A stretch of 64,000 bases of DNA from DATKPC01 sp035524275 (GTDB taxonomy: Bacteria > Pseudomonadota > Gammaproteobacteria > Burkholderiales > Burkholderiaceae_F): contig DATKPC010000014.1 in the NCBI GenBank assembly GCA_035524275.1, forward strand, positions 22,908 through 86,907, given 5' to 3'. This document shows positions 36,983-45,822 of the stretch, piece by piece. The translations under genes were made by a program, and so were the position numbers. The notes under the pieces were generated by a model. It was given only the letters and a program-made list of their open reading frames with translations, did no database searches and was not told the origin of the DNA. Position 1 is the stretch's first letter, and each line of letters begins with the position of its first letter.

Positions 36983-37309
36983 ATGATCGCTTCCGCAGTT
37001 GCGTCCGCCATCCGGCTCGCCACGGGCATTGCCCTCGCGGCCTGCGGCCTGTCGGCTTCCGCGCAGGCCGACCTCGCGAAGCAGAAGAACTGCCTCGCCT
37101 GCCACGCGATCGACAAGAAACTCGTCGGTCCGGCCTACAGGGACGTCGCGGCGAAATACGCCAGCGACAAGGATGCGCTGCCGCGCCTCGCGAAGAAGGT
37201 CCGCGAAGGCGGCGTCGGCGCCTGGGGCAACATCCCGATGCCCGCCAACCCGCAGGTCAGCCCGGCCGAGGCCGAGGCCCTCGTGAAGTGGGTCCTCTCG
37301 CAGAAGTAG
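36983..37309 (+). CDS. Small class I cytochrome c (c-551/c8 type)
   Basis: A 108-residue periplasmic cytochrome. Signal peptide to about residue 29 (ALAACGLSASAQADLAKQKN spans the cleavage). Heme site CLACH followed by AIDKKLVGPAYRDVAAKYAS, and the distal Met in GNIPMPANPQVSPAEAEALV then KWVLSQK. This is the pattern of cytochrome c-551, a soluble electron carrier to terminal oxidases or nitrite reductase. GGAG lies 8 bp before ATG 36983. Monocistronic. Confidence 0.92.
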   Translation: MIASAVASAIRLATGIALAACGLSASAQADLAKQKNCLACHAIDKKLVGPAYRDVAAKYASDKDALPRLAKKVREGGVGAWGNIPMPANPQVSPAEAEALVKWVLSQK

Positions 37310-37543
37310 GAAGCCGCCAGGTCGAGCGCACGCGATCCGTCGACGCCCGGACCCGGCGTCGAAATGATGTACCGGTGCAACATCCGCAGCCCGAAGTCGC
37401 CGTCCGCAGCGCGCTGGCGGAGGCCGCAAACGGCCCGCACTTGACGCCCCGGTAGAATCGCCCGGTTCCGGTCCTGGCGCCGCTCGTTCGATGCGCGCCG
37501 CGACCGCTACAGGGTAAATCCACGTTCCTGAGGAGAGATGGGC

Positions 37544-38737
37544 ATGAAGCATTTGTTCAAGGTCGCGCCGATCGCGATCGCGGCGACTGCCGCGCTGGCG
37601 CTGGCCGGTTGCGGCAAGAAGGAAGAGGCACCGGCGAAGACCGAAGCCGCCCCGGCGGCCGCGGCCCCCGCGGTCGAGACGGTGAAGATTGGCCACGTCG
37701 CGCCGCTTACCGGCGAAATCGCGCACCTCGGCAAGGACAACGAGAACGGCGCTCGTCTCGCGGTTGACGAGATCAACGACGCCGGCGGCATCAAGGTCGG
37801 CGACAAGACGGTCAAGCTCGAACTCGTCGCGGAAGACGACAAGGCGGACCCGAAGGAAGGCACGCTGGCGGCGCAGAAGCTCGTCGACGCCGGCGTCGTG
37901 GCCGTCGTCGGCCACCTGAATTCCGGCACGTCGATTCCGGCCTCGAAGATCTATTCCGACGCCAACGTCACGCAGATCTCGCCGTCGGCGACCAACCCGA
38001 AGTACACGGAGCAGGGCTTCAAGACCACGTTCCGCGTCGTCGCCAACGACAACCAGCAGGGTGCGGTGCTCGCCAACTACGCCGCCGACCAGCTGAAGGC
38101 GAAGACGATCGCGATCGTCGACGACCGCACGGCCTACGGCCAGGGCCTCGCCGACGTCGTCGAGAAGGTCGCGAAGGAGAAGGGCCTGAACGTCGTCGCG
38201 CGCGAGTTCACGAACGACAAGGCGACGGACTTCAACGCGATCCTCACGAAGATCCGCTCGAAGAAGCCCGACGTCGTGATGTACGGCGGCATGGACGCCA
38301 CGGCGGGCCCGATGGCCAAGCAGATGAAGCAGCTCGGCATGAAGACCAAGCTGATCGCCGGCGACGGGGTCTGCTCGCCGGAGTTCATCAAGCTCGCCGG
38401 GGACGCCTCCGGCATCCTGACCTGCTCGATGGCCGGCGAAGCGGTCGAGAAGCTGGCGAAGGGCGAGGACTTCAAGGCGAAGTACAAGGCGAAGTTCAAC
38501 GCCGACGTGCAGGTCTACTCGCCGTACTCGTACGACGCCGTCTACGTCATCGCCGACGCGATCAAGCGCGCCGGCAAGGCCGACCGCGCGTCGATCACGG
38601 CCGCGATGCCGGCGACGAACTACGCCGGCCTGACCGGCCAGATCGCCTTCGACGAGAAGGGCGACATCAAGAACGGCGCCATTTCGCTGTTCGACGTGAA
38701 GGAAGGCAAGCTCGAGTACCTCTCGACCTCGCACTGA
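37544..38737 (+). CDS. livK: Branched-chain amino acid ABC transporter, binding protein
   Basis: A 397-residue periplasmic-binding protein of the Leu/Ile/Val family. It starts with a lipoprotein-like signal (AATAALALAGCGKKEEAPAK; lipobox LAGC) and an Ala/Pro linker, then VKIGHVAPLTGEIAHLGKDN and the typical SPYSYDAVYVIADAIKRAG. ATG 37544 is preferred to 37538 because AGGAG lies 8 bp before it, not 2. The gene is followed by a strong terminator, after which the permease and ATPase genes begin. It binds an amino acid, probably leucine/isoleucine/valine, outside the inner membrane; an N-terminal lipid anchor is unusual for this family in Gram-negatives. Confidence 0.9.
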   Translation: MKHLFKVAPIAIAATAALALAGCGKKEEAPAKTEAAPAAAAPAVETVKIGHVAPLTGEIAHLGKDNENGARLAVDEINDAGGIKVGDKTVKLELVAEDDKADPKEGTLAAQKLVDAGVVAVVGHLNSGTSIPASKIYSDANVTQISPSATNPKYTEQGFKTTFRVVANDNQQGAVLANYAADQLKAKTIAIVDDRTAYGQGLADVVEKVAKEKGLNVVAREFTNDKATDFNAILTKIRSKKPDVVMYGGMDATAGPMAKQMKQLGMKTKLIAGDGVCSPEFIKLAGDASGILTCSMAGEAVEKLAKGEDFKAKYKAKFNADVQVYSPYSYDAVYVIADAIKRAGKADRASITAAMPATNYAGLTGQIAFDEKGDIKNGAISLFDVKEGKLEYLSTSH

Positions 38738-38748
38738 CGCATCGACGC

Positions 38749-38775
38749 GACGCCTCCGGATACCCTGGAGGCGTC
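38749..38775 (+). other. Hairpin after livK
   Basis: GACGCCTCC and GGAGGCGTC form a perfect 9-bp stem around a 9-nt loop, 12 bp after the livK stop. There is no T-run, so it probably stabilises the 3' end of the livK mRNA ahead of the terminator that follows. Confidence 0.6.
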
Positions 38776-38789
38776 GCGGTCGATCCGAA

Positions 38790-38817
38790 GACGGCGCCTG
38801 CGGGCGCCGTCTTTTTT
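38790..38817 (+). terminator. Rho-independent terminator between livK and livH
   Basis: GACGGCGCC and GGCGCCGTC form a perfect 9-bp stem with loop TGCG, followed directly by six T. It should let livK be made in excess over the membrane genes, with partial read-through or a separate promoter for livH. The rest of 38738-39048 holds the hairpin above and the livH leader; no further gene is seen. Confidence 0.9.
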
Positions 38818-39048
38818 CGCGAGACGGCCTCTCGGGGCAGCGGCCCGACCCGTGGATGGCCGCGCGCGAACGAACCGCCGATCCCGCTTCTTGATCCCGC
38901 TTCTTCGCTGCAGTGCCGCGAACATTTCCGGCGCCGCTGTCACGGGTCTTGCTAGCATTAGGCAACGACCAACGACCATGCTCGATCTTGAGGCACCCCG
39001 CCTCAAATCAGGGCGGGCGGATTTCGCACCTTTGCACCCGGGAGAGGC

Positions 39049-39978
39049 GTGGACACTTTCATTCAGCAGGTCTTGAACGGACTTGTGCTCGGCAGCGTCT
39101 ATGCCCTCATCGCGCTCGGGTACACGATGGTCTACGGGATCCTCAACCTGATCAATTTCGCCCACGGCGACGTCCTGATGATCGGCGCGCTCACCGCGCT
39201 GTCGACCGTCGAAGTGCTGCAACGGCTGTTCCCCGGCGCGCCCGGTCCGTTGCTGATGGTCGCGGGCATGGCGACCGCCATCCCCGTCTGCATCGTCGTC
39301 AGCCTGCTGATCGAGCGCATCGCCTACCGCCCGCTGCGCAACGCACCGCGCCTCGCGCCACTCATCACCGCGATCGGCGTCTCGATCATCCTGCAGACCG
39401 TCGCGATGATCGTCTGGGGGCGCAACTACCGGACGTTCCCGGGCCTGCTGCCGTCGGACCCGGTGCCGGTCTTCGGCGCGACGATCACGATCACGAAGAT
39501 CGTCGTGATCGCGCTGTCGGCGGCGATCATGGTCGGCCTGATGATCCTCGTGAACCGCTCGCGGCTCGGCCGCGCGATGCGCGCGACCGCCGAGAATCCG
39601 CGGGTCGCCGGCCTGATGGGCGTGAATCCGAACTTCGTCATCGCGGTGACCTTCGCGATCGGCGCGGCGCTTGCCGCGGTCGCCGGCGTGATGATCGCGG
39701 CGACCTATTCCGTGGCCCACTTCTACATGGGCTTCATCCCGGGACTGAAGGCGTTCACCGCCGCCGTGCTCGGCGGCATCGGCAACATCCCGGGCGCGAT
39801 GGTGGGCGGGCTGCTCCTCGGGCTGATCGAGTCGCTGGGAGCCGGCTACATCGGCCAGCTGACCGACGGCGTGTTCGGCAGCAACTACCAGGACGTCTTT
39901 GCGTTCATCGTCCTGTGCGGCGTGCTGATCCTGCGGCCGTCCGGCCTGCTCGGCGAGCGCGTCGCCGACCGGGCCTGA
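39049..39978 (+). CDS. livH: Branched-chain amino acid ABC transporter permease LivH
   Basis: A 309-residue permease with eight or so transmembrane helices: QVLNGLVLGSVYALIALGYT, MVYGILNLINFAHGDVLMIG, and the conserved RNSRLGRAMRAT-like loop (NRSRLGRAMRATAENPRVAG), then GLKAFTAAVLGGIGNIPGAM. The GTG at 39049 follows GGAGAGG. It forms the membrane channel with LivM, encoded 35 bp downstream. Confidence 0.93.
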   Translation: MDTFIQQVLNGLVLGSVYALIALGYTMVYGILNLINFAHGDVLMIGALTALSTVEVLQRLFPGAPGPLLMVAGMATAIPVCIVVSLLIERIAYRPLRNAPRLAPLITAIGVSIILQTVAMIVWGRNYRTFPGLLPSDPVPVFGATITITKIVVIALSAAIMVGLMILVNRSRLGRAMRATAENPRVAGLMGVNPNFVIAVTFAIGAALAAVAGVMIAATYSVAHFYMGFIPGLKAFTAAVLGGIGNIPGAMVGGLLLGLIESLGAGYIGQLTDGVFGSNYQDVFAFIVLCGVLILRPSGLLGERVADRA

Positions 39979-40013
39979 GGCGCGCATCGCGGACCCCGAA
40001 GGGAATCGAAGCC

Positions 40014-41168
40014 ATGACCCTGTTCTTTCCGAGCCTGCGCGAGCGGCCCGGCGCGGCGCGCCTCGCGACGATCGCCACGCTGCTGGTGCTGATCGCCCTG
40101 CCCTACATCATCGGCCCGTTCGGCGCCGCCTGGGTCCGCGCGCTGGCGTTCGCGTGCCTCTATATCCTGCTCGCGCTGGGACTGAACATCGTCGTCGGAT
40201 TCGCCGGGCTTCTCGACCTGGGCTACATCGCGTTCTACGCGGTCGGCGCGTACACGTTCGCGCTGCTCGCCTCGCCGCACCTGTCGTCCAACTTCGAATG
40301 GATCGCCCGTGCGTTCCCCGCCGGGCTGCACATGCCGATCTGGCCGGTCATCCCGATCGGCGCCGGGCTCGCGGCGCTGTTCGGGATCGTGCTCGGCACG
40401 CCGGTGCTGAAGCTGCGCGGCGACTACCTCGCGATCGTCACGCTCGGGTTCGGCGAGATCATCCGGATCTTCCTCAACAACCTCAATGCGCCGCTCAACT
40501 TCACGAACGGCCCGCAGGGCGTCACGCTGATCGACCCGGTCACCGTCGGTGCCTTCAGCTTCGGCAAGATGCACCACGTCCTGGGCATCGCCGTGCCGTC
40601 GGTCTACCTCTACTACTACCTGCTGGTCGCGCTGGCGATCGTCGCGATCATCATCGTCGCCCGCCTGCAGGATTCGCGGATCGGGCGCGCGTGGATGGCC
40701 ATACGCGAGGACGATGTCGCCGCCAAGGCGATGGGCATCAACGTGCGCAACATCAAGCTGCTGGCGTTCGCGCTCGGCGCGACGTTCGGCGGCGTCGCCG
40801 GCGCGATGTTCTCGGCGTTCCAGGGGTTCGTGTCGCCCGAATCGTTCTCGCTGATGGAGTCCATCATCGTGCTGTCGATGGTCGTGCTGGGCGGCATCGG
40901 ACACATCCCCGGGGTCGTCTTCGGCGCCGTGCTGCTGTCGCTGTTCCCGGAGTTCCTGCGCCATACGGTGACGCCGGCGCAGGAGTACCTGTTCGGGCAC
41001 GTGATCGTCGACGCCGAGGTGCTGCGGATGCTGCTCTACGGCGTCGCGATGGTCGCGATCATGCTGTACCGGCCGAAGGGCCTGTGGCCGGCGCCGGAGC
41101 ATGGGCTCGCGAAGCCCGTCGCCGCGGGCGCGCCGGGTGCCGGCGCGCTGAAGACGACCGGCAGTTGA
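40014..41168 (+). CDS. livM: Branched-chain amino acid ABC transporter permease LivM
   Basis: A 384-residue permease with about nine transmembrane helices. Conserved stretches: ALGLNIVVGFAGLLDLGYIA, LKLRGDYLAIVTLGFGEIIR, GRAWMAIREDDVAAKAMGIN and VLGGIGHIPGVVFGAVLLSL. Partner of LivH; it contacts the LivG and LivF ATPases encoded next. ATG 40014 is the first reasonable start after livH. Confidence 0.93.
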   Translation: MTLFFPSLRERPGAARLATIATLLVLIALPYIIGPFGAAWVRALAFACLYILLALGLNIVVGFAGLLDLGYIAFYAVGAYTFALLASPHLSSNFEWIARAFPAGLHMPIWPVIPIGAGLAALFGIVLGTPVLKLRGDYLAIVTLGFGEIIRIFLNNLNAPLNFTNGPQGVTLIDPVTVGAFSFGKMHHVLGIAVPSVYLYYYLLVALAIVAIIIVARLQDSRIGRAWMAIREDDVAAKAMGINVRNIKLLAFALGATFGGVAGAMFSAFQGFVSPESFSLMESIIVLSMVVLGGIGHIPGVVFGAVLLSLFPEFLRHTVTPAQEYLFGHVIVDAEVLRMLLYGVAMVAIMLYRPKGLWPAPEHGLAKPVAAGAPGAGALKTTGS

Positions 41169-41181
41169 TGCGAGGGTGGCC

Positions 41182-41976
41182 ATGGGCGAAATCCTGCTGA
41201 AGGTGAACGGGGTCAACAAGCGCTTCGGCGGCCTGCAGGCGCTGTCGGAGGTCGGCATCGAGATCGAGCGCGGAACGATCTACGGCCTGATCGGTCCGAA
41301 TGGCGCCGGCAAGACGACGTTCTTCAACGTCATCACCGGGCTGTACACGCCGGACTCCGGCACGTTCGAGCTCGACGGCCGGCCCTACACGCCGAGCGAG
41401 GTGCACAAGGTCGCGCAGGCGGGCATCGCGCGGACGTTCCAGAACATCCGGCTGTTCCCGGACATGACGGTGCTCGAGAACGTCATGGTCGGTCGCCATG
41501 TCCGCACGAAGTCCAACGCGCTCGGCGCGATCCTGCGCACGCGCGCGACGGTTGCCGAGGAGGCCGCGATCCGGGCGCGCGCGGCCGAACTGCTGGACTA
41601 CGTCGGCGTGTCGCGCTACGCGAACTACCAGGCGCGGACGCTGCCGTACGGCGACCAGCGCCGCCTCGAGATCGCGCGCGCGCTCGCCACCGACCCGCGG
41701 CTGCTCGCGCTCGACGAGCCGGCCGCCGGGATGAACGCGACCGAGAAGCTGGCGCTGCGCGACCTGCTGGAGCGGATCAGCAAGGACGGCGTGACGATCC
41801 TGCTGATCGAGCACGACGTGAAGCTCGTCCTCGGCCTGTGCGATCGCGTGACGGTGCTCGACTACGGCAAGATCATCGCCGTGGGCGCGCCCGCCGAGGT
41901 GCAGCGCAACCCCGCCGTCATCGAGGCCTACCTCGGCGCGGCCCACAAGAGCGTGGCCACGAAGGAGGCCGCCTGA
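41182..41976 (+). CDS. livG: Branched-chain amino acid ABC transporter ATPase LivG
   Basis: A 264-residue ATPase. Walker A GPNGAGKTT, Q-loop ARTFQNIRLFPDMTV, Walker B LLALDEPAAGMN, and H-switch LIEHDVKLVLGLCDRVTVL. The signature is LPYGDQRRLEIARAL, the standard LivG variant of LSGGQ. GAGGG lies 5 bp before ATG 41182; the upstream GTG at 41176 is less well spaced. Its stop overlaps the livF start by one base. Confidence 0.93.
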   Translation: MGEILLKVNGVNKRFGGLQALSEVGIEIERGTIYGLIGPNGAGKTTFFNVITGLYTPDSGTFELDGRPYTPSEVHKVAQAGIARTFQNIRLFPDMTVLENVMVGRHVRTKSNALGAILRTRATVAEEAAIRARAAELLDYVGVSRYANYQARTLPYGDQRRLEIARALATDPRLLALDEPAAGMNATEKLALRDLLERISKDGVTILLIEHDVKLVLGLCDRVTVLDYGKIIAVGAPAEVQRNPAVIEAYLGAAHKSVATKEAA

Positions 41977-42701
41977 TGGCCGGCACGTCGGTCCTGAAAG
42001 TGAGCGGCCTGAAGGTCGCCTACGGCGGCATCCAGGCGGTCAAGGGCGTGGATTTCGAGATCCGCGACAGCGAGCTCGTCACCCTCATCGGCGCCAACGG
42101 CGCCGGCAAGACGACGACGCTGAAGGCGATCACCGGCACGCAGGCCTGGAGCGGCTCGATCGAATACCTGGGCAAGAGCACGCAGGGCGCGGCGTCCTAC
42201 GACCTGCTGGCGCGAGGCCTCGCGATGGTGCCGGAAGGCCGCGGCGTCTTCGCCCGGATGACGGTCACCGAGAACCTGCAGATGGGAGCGTTCCTGCGGC
42301 GCGACGCGGCCGAGGTCGCCGCCGACCAGGACCGGATGTTCGAGACCTTCCCGCGGCTGAAGGAGCGCGCGCGCCAGCTGGCGGGCACGCTGTCGGGCGG
42401 CGAGCAGCAGATGCTCGCGATGGCGCGCGCGCTGATGAGCCGGCCGCGGCTGCTGCTGCTTGACGAGCCCTCGATGGGATTGTCCCCGATCATGGTCGAC
42501 AAGATCTTCGAGGTCGTCCGCTCGGTCTCGGCGCAGAACATCCCGATCCTGCTCGTCGAGCAGAACGCACGGCTGGCGCTCGAGGCGGCGAACCGCGCCT
42601 ACGTGATGGACTCCGGCGCCATCACGTTGAGCGGCGACGCGAAGGACATGCTGAACGACCCGAAGGTGCGCGACGCCTACCTCGGCGAAGCGGCGCACTG
42701 A
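41976..42701 (+). CDS. livF: Branched-chain amino acid ABC transporter ATPase LivF
   Basis: A 241-residue ATPase. Walker A GANGAGKTT, Q-loop-region VPEGRGVFARMTVTENLQMG, signature LSGGEQQMLAMARAL, Walker B LLLLDEPSMGLSP, and H-switch LLVEQNARLALEAANRAYVM (Gln at the switch, as is normal in LivF). Starts at the ATG overlapping the livG stop (TGATG), which suggests coupled translation. Last gene of the livHMGF operon. Confidence 0.93.
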   Translation: MAGTSVLKVSGLKVAYGGIQAVKGVDFEIRDSELVTLIGANGAGKTTTLKAITGTQAWSGSIEYLGKSTQGAASYDLLARGLAMVPEGRGVFARMTVTENLQMGAFLRRDAAEVAADQDRMFETFPRLKERARQLAGTLSGGEQQMLAMARALMSRPRLLLLDEPSMGLSPIMVDKIFEVVRSVSAQNIPILLVEQNARLALEAANRAYVMDSGAITLSGDAKDMLNDPKVRDAYLGEAAH

Positions 42702-42716
42702 TCCGGGTCGCGGCGC

Positions 42717-43775
42717 CTACGCCAGGTCGGCCTGCGACACGAACGAATCGGCGAAGAACTGCTCCTGCGGCAGGCCGCAGCGCGCCGCGAAGTCGCGCTG
42801 CGCGGCGTCGATCATCGCCGGGGCCCCGCACGCGTAGACCTGGTGGCCGGACAGATCCGGGAAATCGCGCATCACCGCCTCGTGGACGAGGCCCGTGGCG
42901 CCGCTCCACGCGTCCTGCGGCGAGGCCTCCGACAGCACCGGGACGTAGCTGAAGTTCGGCTCCGTGGCAGCCCATTGCGCCGGCAGGGCGTCGAGGTAGA
43001 GGTCGCGCCGCGCCCGACACCCCCAGTAGAGCGCGATGCGCCGCGCCGCGCGCCCCGGCGCATCGCGGTTCAGCCCGCGGCGGAACACGTGCTCGGCGAT
43101 CGCCTTGATCGGTGCAAAGCCGGTGCCGCCGGCAAGCAGCACGATCGGATGCGGGTCTTCCTCGCGCAGGAAGAACGTGCCGAGCGGCGCTTCGCAACGC
43201 AGGATGTCGCGCTCCTTCACGGCCGGCTCGGCGACGCCGAAGAGCATGTCGGTGAACCGGCCTCCGGGCATATGGCGCACGTGCAGTTCGAGCGTGGCGT
43301 CGGCGCCCGGCGCCGTCGCGATCGAATAGCTGCGGCGCGTGCCATCGCGAAGGATGAAGTCGAGGTACTGGCCGGCGCGGTACTGCAGCGGGTCGCCGGC
43401 CGGCAACTGCAGGCGGACGACGGCGACATCGTGCGCCGGGCGCTCGATCCGGGCGACGCGACACGGCATCCTGCGGATCGGCACGTCGCCGAGGCCGACG
43501 AGTTCGCGACCCTGGAGCACGACGTCGCCCTGCGGACGCGCGCAGCACGCGAGGATCCGGCCTTGGGCCTCCTCGCGCTCCGTGAGCGCGGCCCGCGCGT
43601 GATGGCCATGGCTGACGGCGCCCGCGAGGAGCTGGCACTTGCAGGCGCCGCAGGCGCCGTCGCGGCAACCGTAGGGCAGCGTGATGCCGTGGCGCAGCGC
43701 CGCCGCGAGGATGGTCTCGTCCGGCTGCACCTCGAAGCGGCGCCCGGCCGGCTCTAACGTGACGATCGCGGTCAT
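42717..43775 (-). CDS. 2Fe-2S ferredoxin-NAD(P)H reductase (AscD/CDP-6-deoxy-glucoseen reductase-like)
   Basis: A 352-residue electron-transfer flavoprotein. N-terminal plant-type ferredoxin domain with CRDGACGACKCQLLAG and a last Cys in RILACCARP; FAD-binding motif RSYSIATAPG; NAD-binding LLAGGTGFAPIKAIAEHVF; C-terminal YACGAPAMIDAAQRDF. It is similar to the AscD-like reductases often annotated as CDP-6-deoxy-delta-3,4-glucoseen reductase, and to phenol-hydroxylase-type reductases. No dehydrase or oxygenase partner is adjacent. The start at 43775 (MTAIVTLEPAGRRF) is preferred; a start at 43790 would overlap the divergent gene's ATG. Confidence 0.88.
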   Translation of the reverse strand: MTAIVTLEPAGRRFEVQPDETILAAALRHGITLPYGCRDGACGACKCQLLAGAVSHGHHARAALTEREEAQGRILACCARPQGDVVLQGRELVGLGDVPIRRMPCRVARIERPAHDVAVVRLQLPAGDPLQYRAGQYLDFILRDGTRRSYSIATAPGADATLELHVRHMPGGRFTDMLFGVAEPAVKERDILRCEAPLGTFFLREEDPHPIVLLAGGTGFAPIKAIAEHVFRRGLNRDAPGRAARRIALYWGCRARRDLYLDALPAQWAATEPNFSYVPVLSEASPQDAWSGATGLVHEAVMRDFPDLSGHQVYACGAPAMIDAAQRDFAARCGLPQEQFFADSFVSQADLA

Positions 43776-43788
43776 AGAATGCGGCAGC

Positions 43789-44685
43789 ATGAAGACGACG
43801 GGAAGGCCGCGACGGCCATCGTGGAGCAAGCCGCGACTGCTGATCGTCGGCTGCGGCGACGTCGGATCGCGGATTGTCTCACGTGCCCGTTCGCGCTTCC
43901 GGATCTTCGCGGTCACCGCGTCCGGCTCGCGCGCGGCCGCGCTGCGCGAGCAGGGCGCGGTCCCGCTCGCCGCGAACCTCGACCGTCGCGAGACGCTGGC
44001 GCGGCTCGCCGGCCTCGCGCCCTACGTCGTCCACCTCGCTCCGCCGCCGCCGACGGGGACCCGCGACGCGCGTACGGCACGTCTCGTGGCGGCGCTGGCG
44101 CCGCGGGCGACGGGCGCGCGGGCGTTCGTCTACGTCAGCACGACCGGGGTCTACGGCGATCGCGGCGGCGCGCGCATCGACGAGACGGCGACCCCGGCGC
44201 CGGCCACCGCGCGCGCCCAGCGGCGGGTGGACGCCGAGCGCCGCCTCCGCCGGGGCCCGTGGCACGCGACGGTGCTGCGCGCACCCGGCATCTACGCGGG
44301 CGACCGCCTGCCGCTGGAGCGACTGTCGCAGCGCATCCCGGTCGCCCGGCACGACGAGGATGTCTATACGAACCACATCCATGCCGACGACCTGGCGCGC
44401 CTTTGCCTCGCGGCGCTGTTTCGCGGCCGCCGCGGCCGCGTCTACCACGCGGCCGACGACAGCGAATTGAAGGTCGGCGACTTCCTCGATCAGGTTGCCG
44501 ACGCCCGCGGGTTGCCGCGGCCGCCGCGCGTGAGCCGCGCCGAACTGCGCGCCGCGGTCTCGCCCGTGATGTGGACCTTCCTGTCGGAGTCGCGGCGCCT
44601 GTCGAACCGTCGCCTGCGGCGCGAACTGCGATTCGTGCTGCGCTACCCGACGGTGGGCGAGGCCCTTCAGCGACCGGCGATGTAG
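43789..44685 (+). CDS. NAD(P)-binding epimerase/dehydratase-like SDR protein
   Basis: A 298-residue extended-SDR-like protein. Nucleotide-binding motif LLIVGCGDVGSRIVSRARSR (GxGxxG) and the active-site-like YVSTTGVYGDRGGARIDE. NHIHADDLARLCLAALF is typical of the NAD-dependent epimerase family. The Tyr-x3-Lys catalytic pair is not evident, which suggests a YeeZ-type reductase or non-classical role. It starts 14 bp from the divergent ferredoxin reductase, so the two genes share one very short promoter interval. Its 3' end overlaps the convergent lipoprotein gene by 19 bp. Confidence 0.8.
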   Translation: MKTTGRPRRPSWSKPRLLIVGCGDVGSRIVSRARSRFRIFAVTASGSRAAALREQGAVPLAANLDRRETLARLAGLAPYVVHLAPPPPTGTRDARTARLVAALAPRATGARAFVYVSTTGVYGDRGGARIDETATPAPATARAQRRVDAERRLRRGPWHATVLRAPGIYAGDRLPLERLSQRIPVARHDEDVYTNHIHADDLARLCLAALFRGRRGRVYHAADDSELKVGDFLDQVADARGLPRPPRVSRAELRAAVSPVMWTFLSESRRLSNRRLRRELRFVLRYPTVGEALQRPAM

Positions 44686-45035
44686 CGCTTGAGGTCCGCG
44701 ATCACCCGGACCTTGTCGTTGCTGCACCCCTGCTCGCACGTCGGATAGACGCGAATGCGCGACAGTCCGCCATCGGTCCGTTCGCGAACGATGCGCCACG
44801 CCTTGTCGCCGCCACCGTCGGTCTCCAGCACGGTGTCGGTCGCCGTCGTCAGCCGCGCAGGGACGTTCTGCGCCAGCCAAGCCTGGGCGCGTTGCCAGTA
44901 TCGCGTGCACTGCGCCTCGTTGTTGCATGTCAACGCCAGTTCGGCGTCGGCGATCGTCGCGGAATCGAGCGGCGCGGCGCAGGCGGCGAGCCCGGCCACG
45001 CCAAGCGCGAGGAGCCACTTGGAACGGGCCATCAT
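44667..45035 (-). CDS. Small lipoprotein, unknown function
   Basis: A 122-residue protein with a lipoprotein signal (KWLLALGVAGLAACAAPLDS; lipobox LAAC). The mature part has four cysteines in two close pairs (ALTCNNEAQCTRYW and YPTCEQGCSNDKVRVIADLK), which could form disulfides in the periplasm. Domain unknown. GGAGG lies 9 bp before ATG 45035; the next ATG at 45032 is equally possible. Divergent from the nitrobindin-like gene. Confidence 0.7.
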   Translation of the reverse strand: MMARSKWLLALGVAGLAACAAPLDSATIADAELALTCNNEAQCTRYWQRAQAWLAQNVPARLTTATDTVLETDGGGDKAWRIVRERTDGGLSRIRVYPTCEQGCSNDKVRVIADLKRYIAGR

Positions 45036-45174
45036 GTCGTCGATCCTCCGGCATGTTCTGCGGAAGCCGGACCTTACACCGAACTCGCGCCGGCCGCGCG
45101 CGCCGCGCCGCCGTCGTGGCGCGGCGCCGTCCCGCAACCGTTTAACATCGCGGGTCACCTCGGAGGCGGGCGCC

Positions 45175-45822
45175 ATGCACGAATTTCCTGACGACATCTA
45201 CACCGAACCGACCGGCTTCGATGTCGATACGCTGAAGCACCTTGGCCCGCTCGCCGGGCTGGCCGGGACGTGGCAGGGCACGCGCGGGCTCGACGTGAAC
45301 CCGAAGCCGGAGGGGCCGAAGAAGCAGGCGTTCGTCGAGCGCATCAGCCTTTTCCCGATCGACCCGCAGACCAACGGGCCGCAACTGCTCTACGGGCTGC
45401 GCTACCACACGCACGTCGTGAAGCCGGGCGAGGTCGAGACGTACCACGACCAGGTCGGCTACTGGCTCTGGGAGCCGGCGACCGGGCGCATCGTGCAGAC
45501 GGTCACGATACCGCGCGGCCAGGTCGCGATGGCGTTCGGCGAGACGACGGCCGATGCCACCGAATTCGAACTGGTGGCGAAGCGGGGCACCGAGACCAAC
45601 GGGATCTGCTCGATTCCCTTCCTCGAATACGCGTTCCGCACGGTCGAATACCGGATCAAGGTGAAGATCCTGCCTGGCGACAGCTGGTCCTACGAGGAGG
45701 ACACGGTGCTGCTGGTCCGTGGCCAGTCCGAACCGTTCCACCATACGGACCGCAACGTTCTGACGCGCGTCGGCGCGCCGCAGCCCAATCCGCTCGCCCG
45801 CGCGGCGGGCGTCAACCCGTGA
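45175..45822 (+). CDS. Nitrobindin-like heme-binding beta-barrel protein
   Basis: A 215-residue protein with the lipocalin-like GxWxGxG-type motif LAGTWQGTRGLDVNPKPEG near the start and a C-terminal FHHTDRNVLTRVG. The middle is a run of beta strands (YHDQVGYWLWEPATGRIVQT, MAFGETTADATEFELVAKRG). It fits the FABP-like/nitrobindin (DUF1794) barrel, which binds heme and NO or related ligands. It is cytoplasmic, with no signal peptide. Its stop overlaps the next start (GTGA), so the two may be coupled. Confidence 0.75.
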   Translation: MHEFPDDIYTEPTGFDVDTLKHLGPLAGLAGTWQGTRGLDVNPKPEGPKKQAFVERISLFPIDPQTNGPQLLYGLRYHTHVVKPGEVETYHDQVGYWLWEPATGRIVQTVTIPRGQVAMAFGETTADATEFELVAKRGTETNGICSIPFLEYAFRTVEYRIKVKILPGDSWSYEEDTVLLVRGQSEPFHHTDRNVLTRVGAPQPNPLARAAGVNP

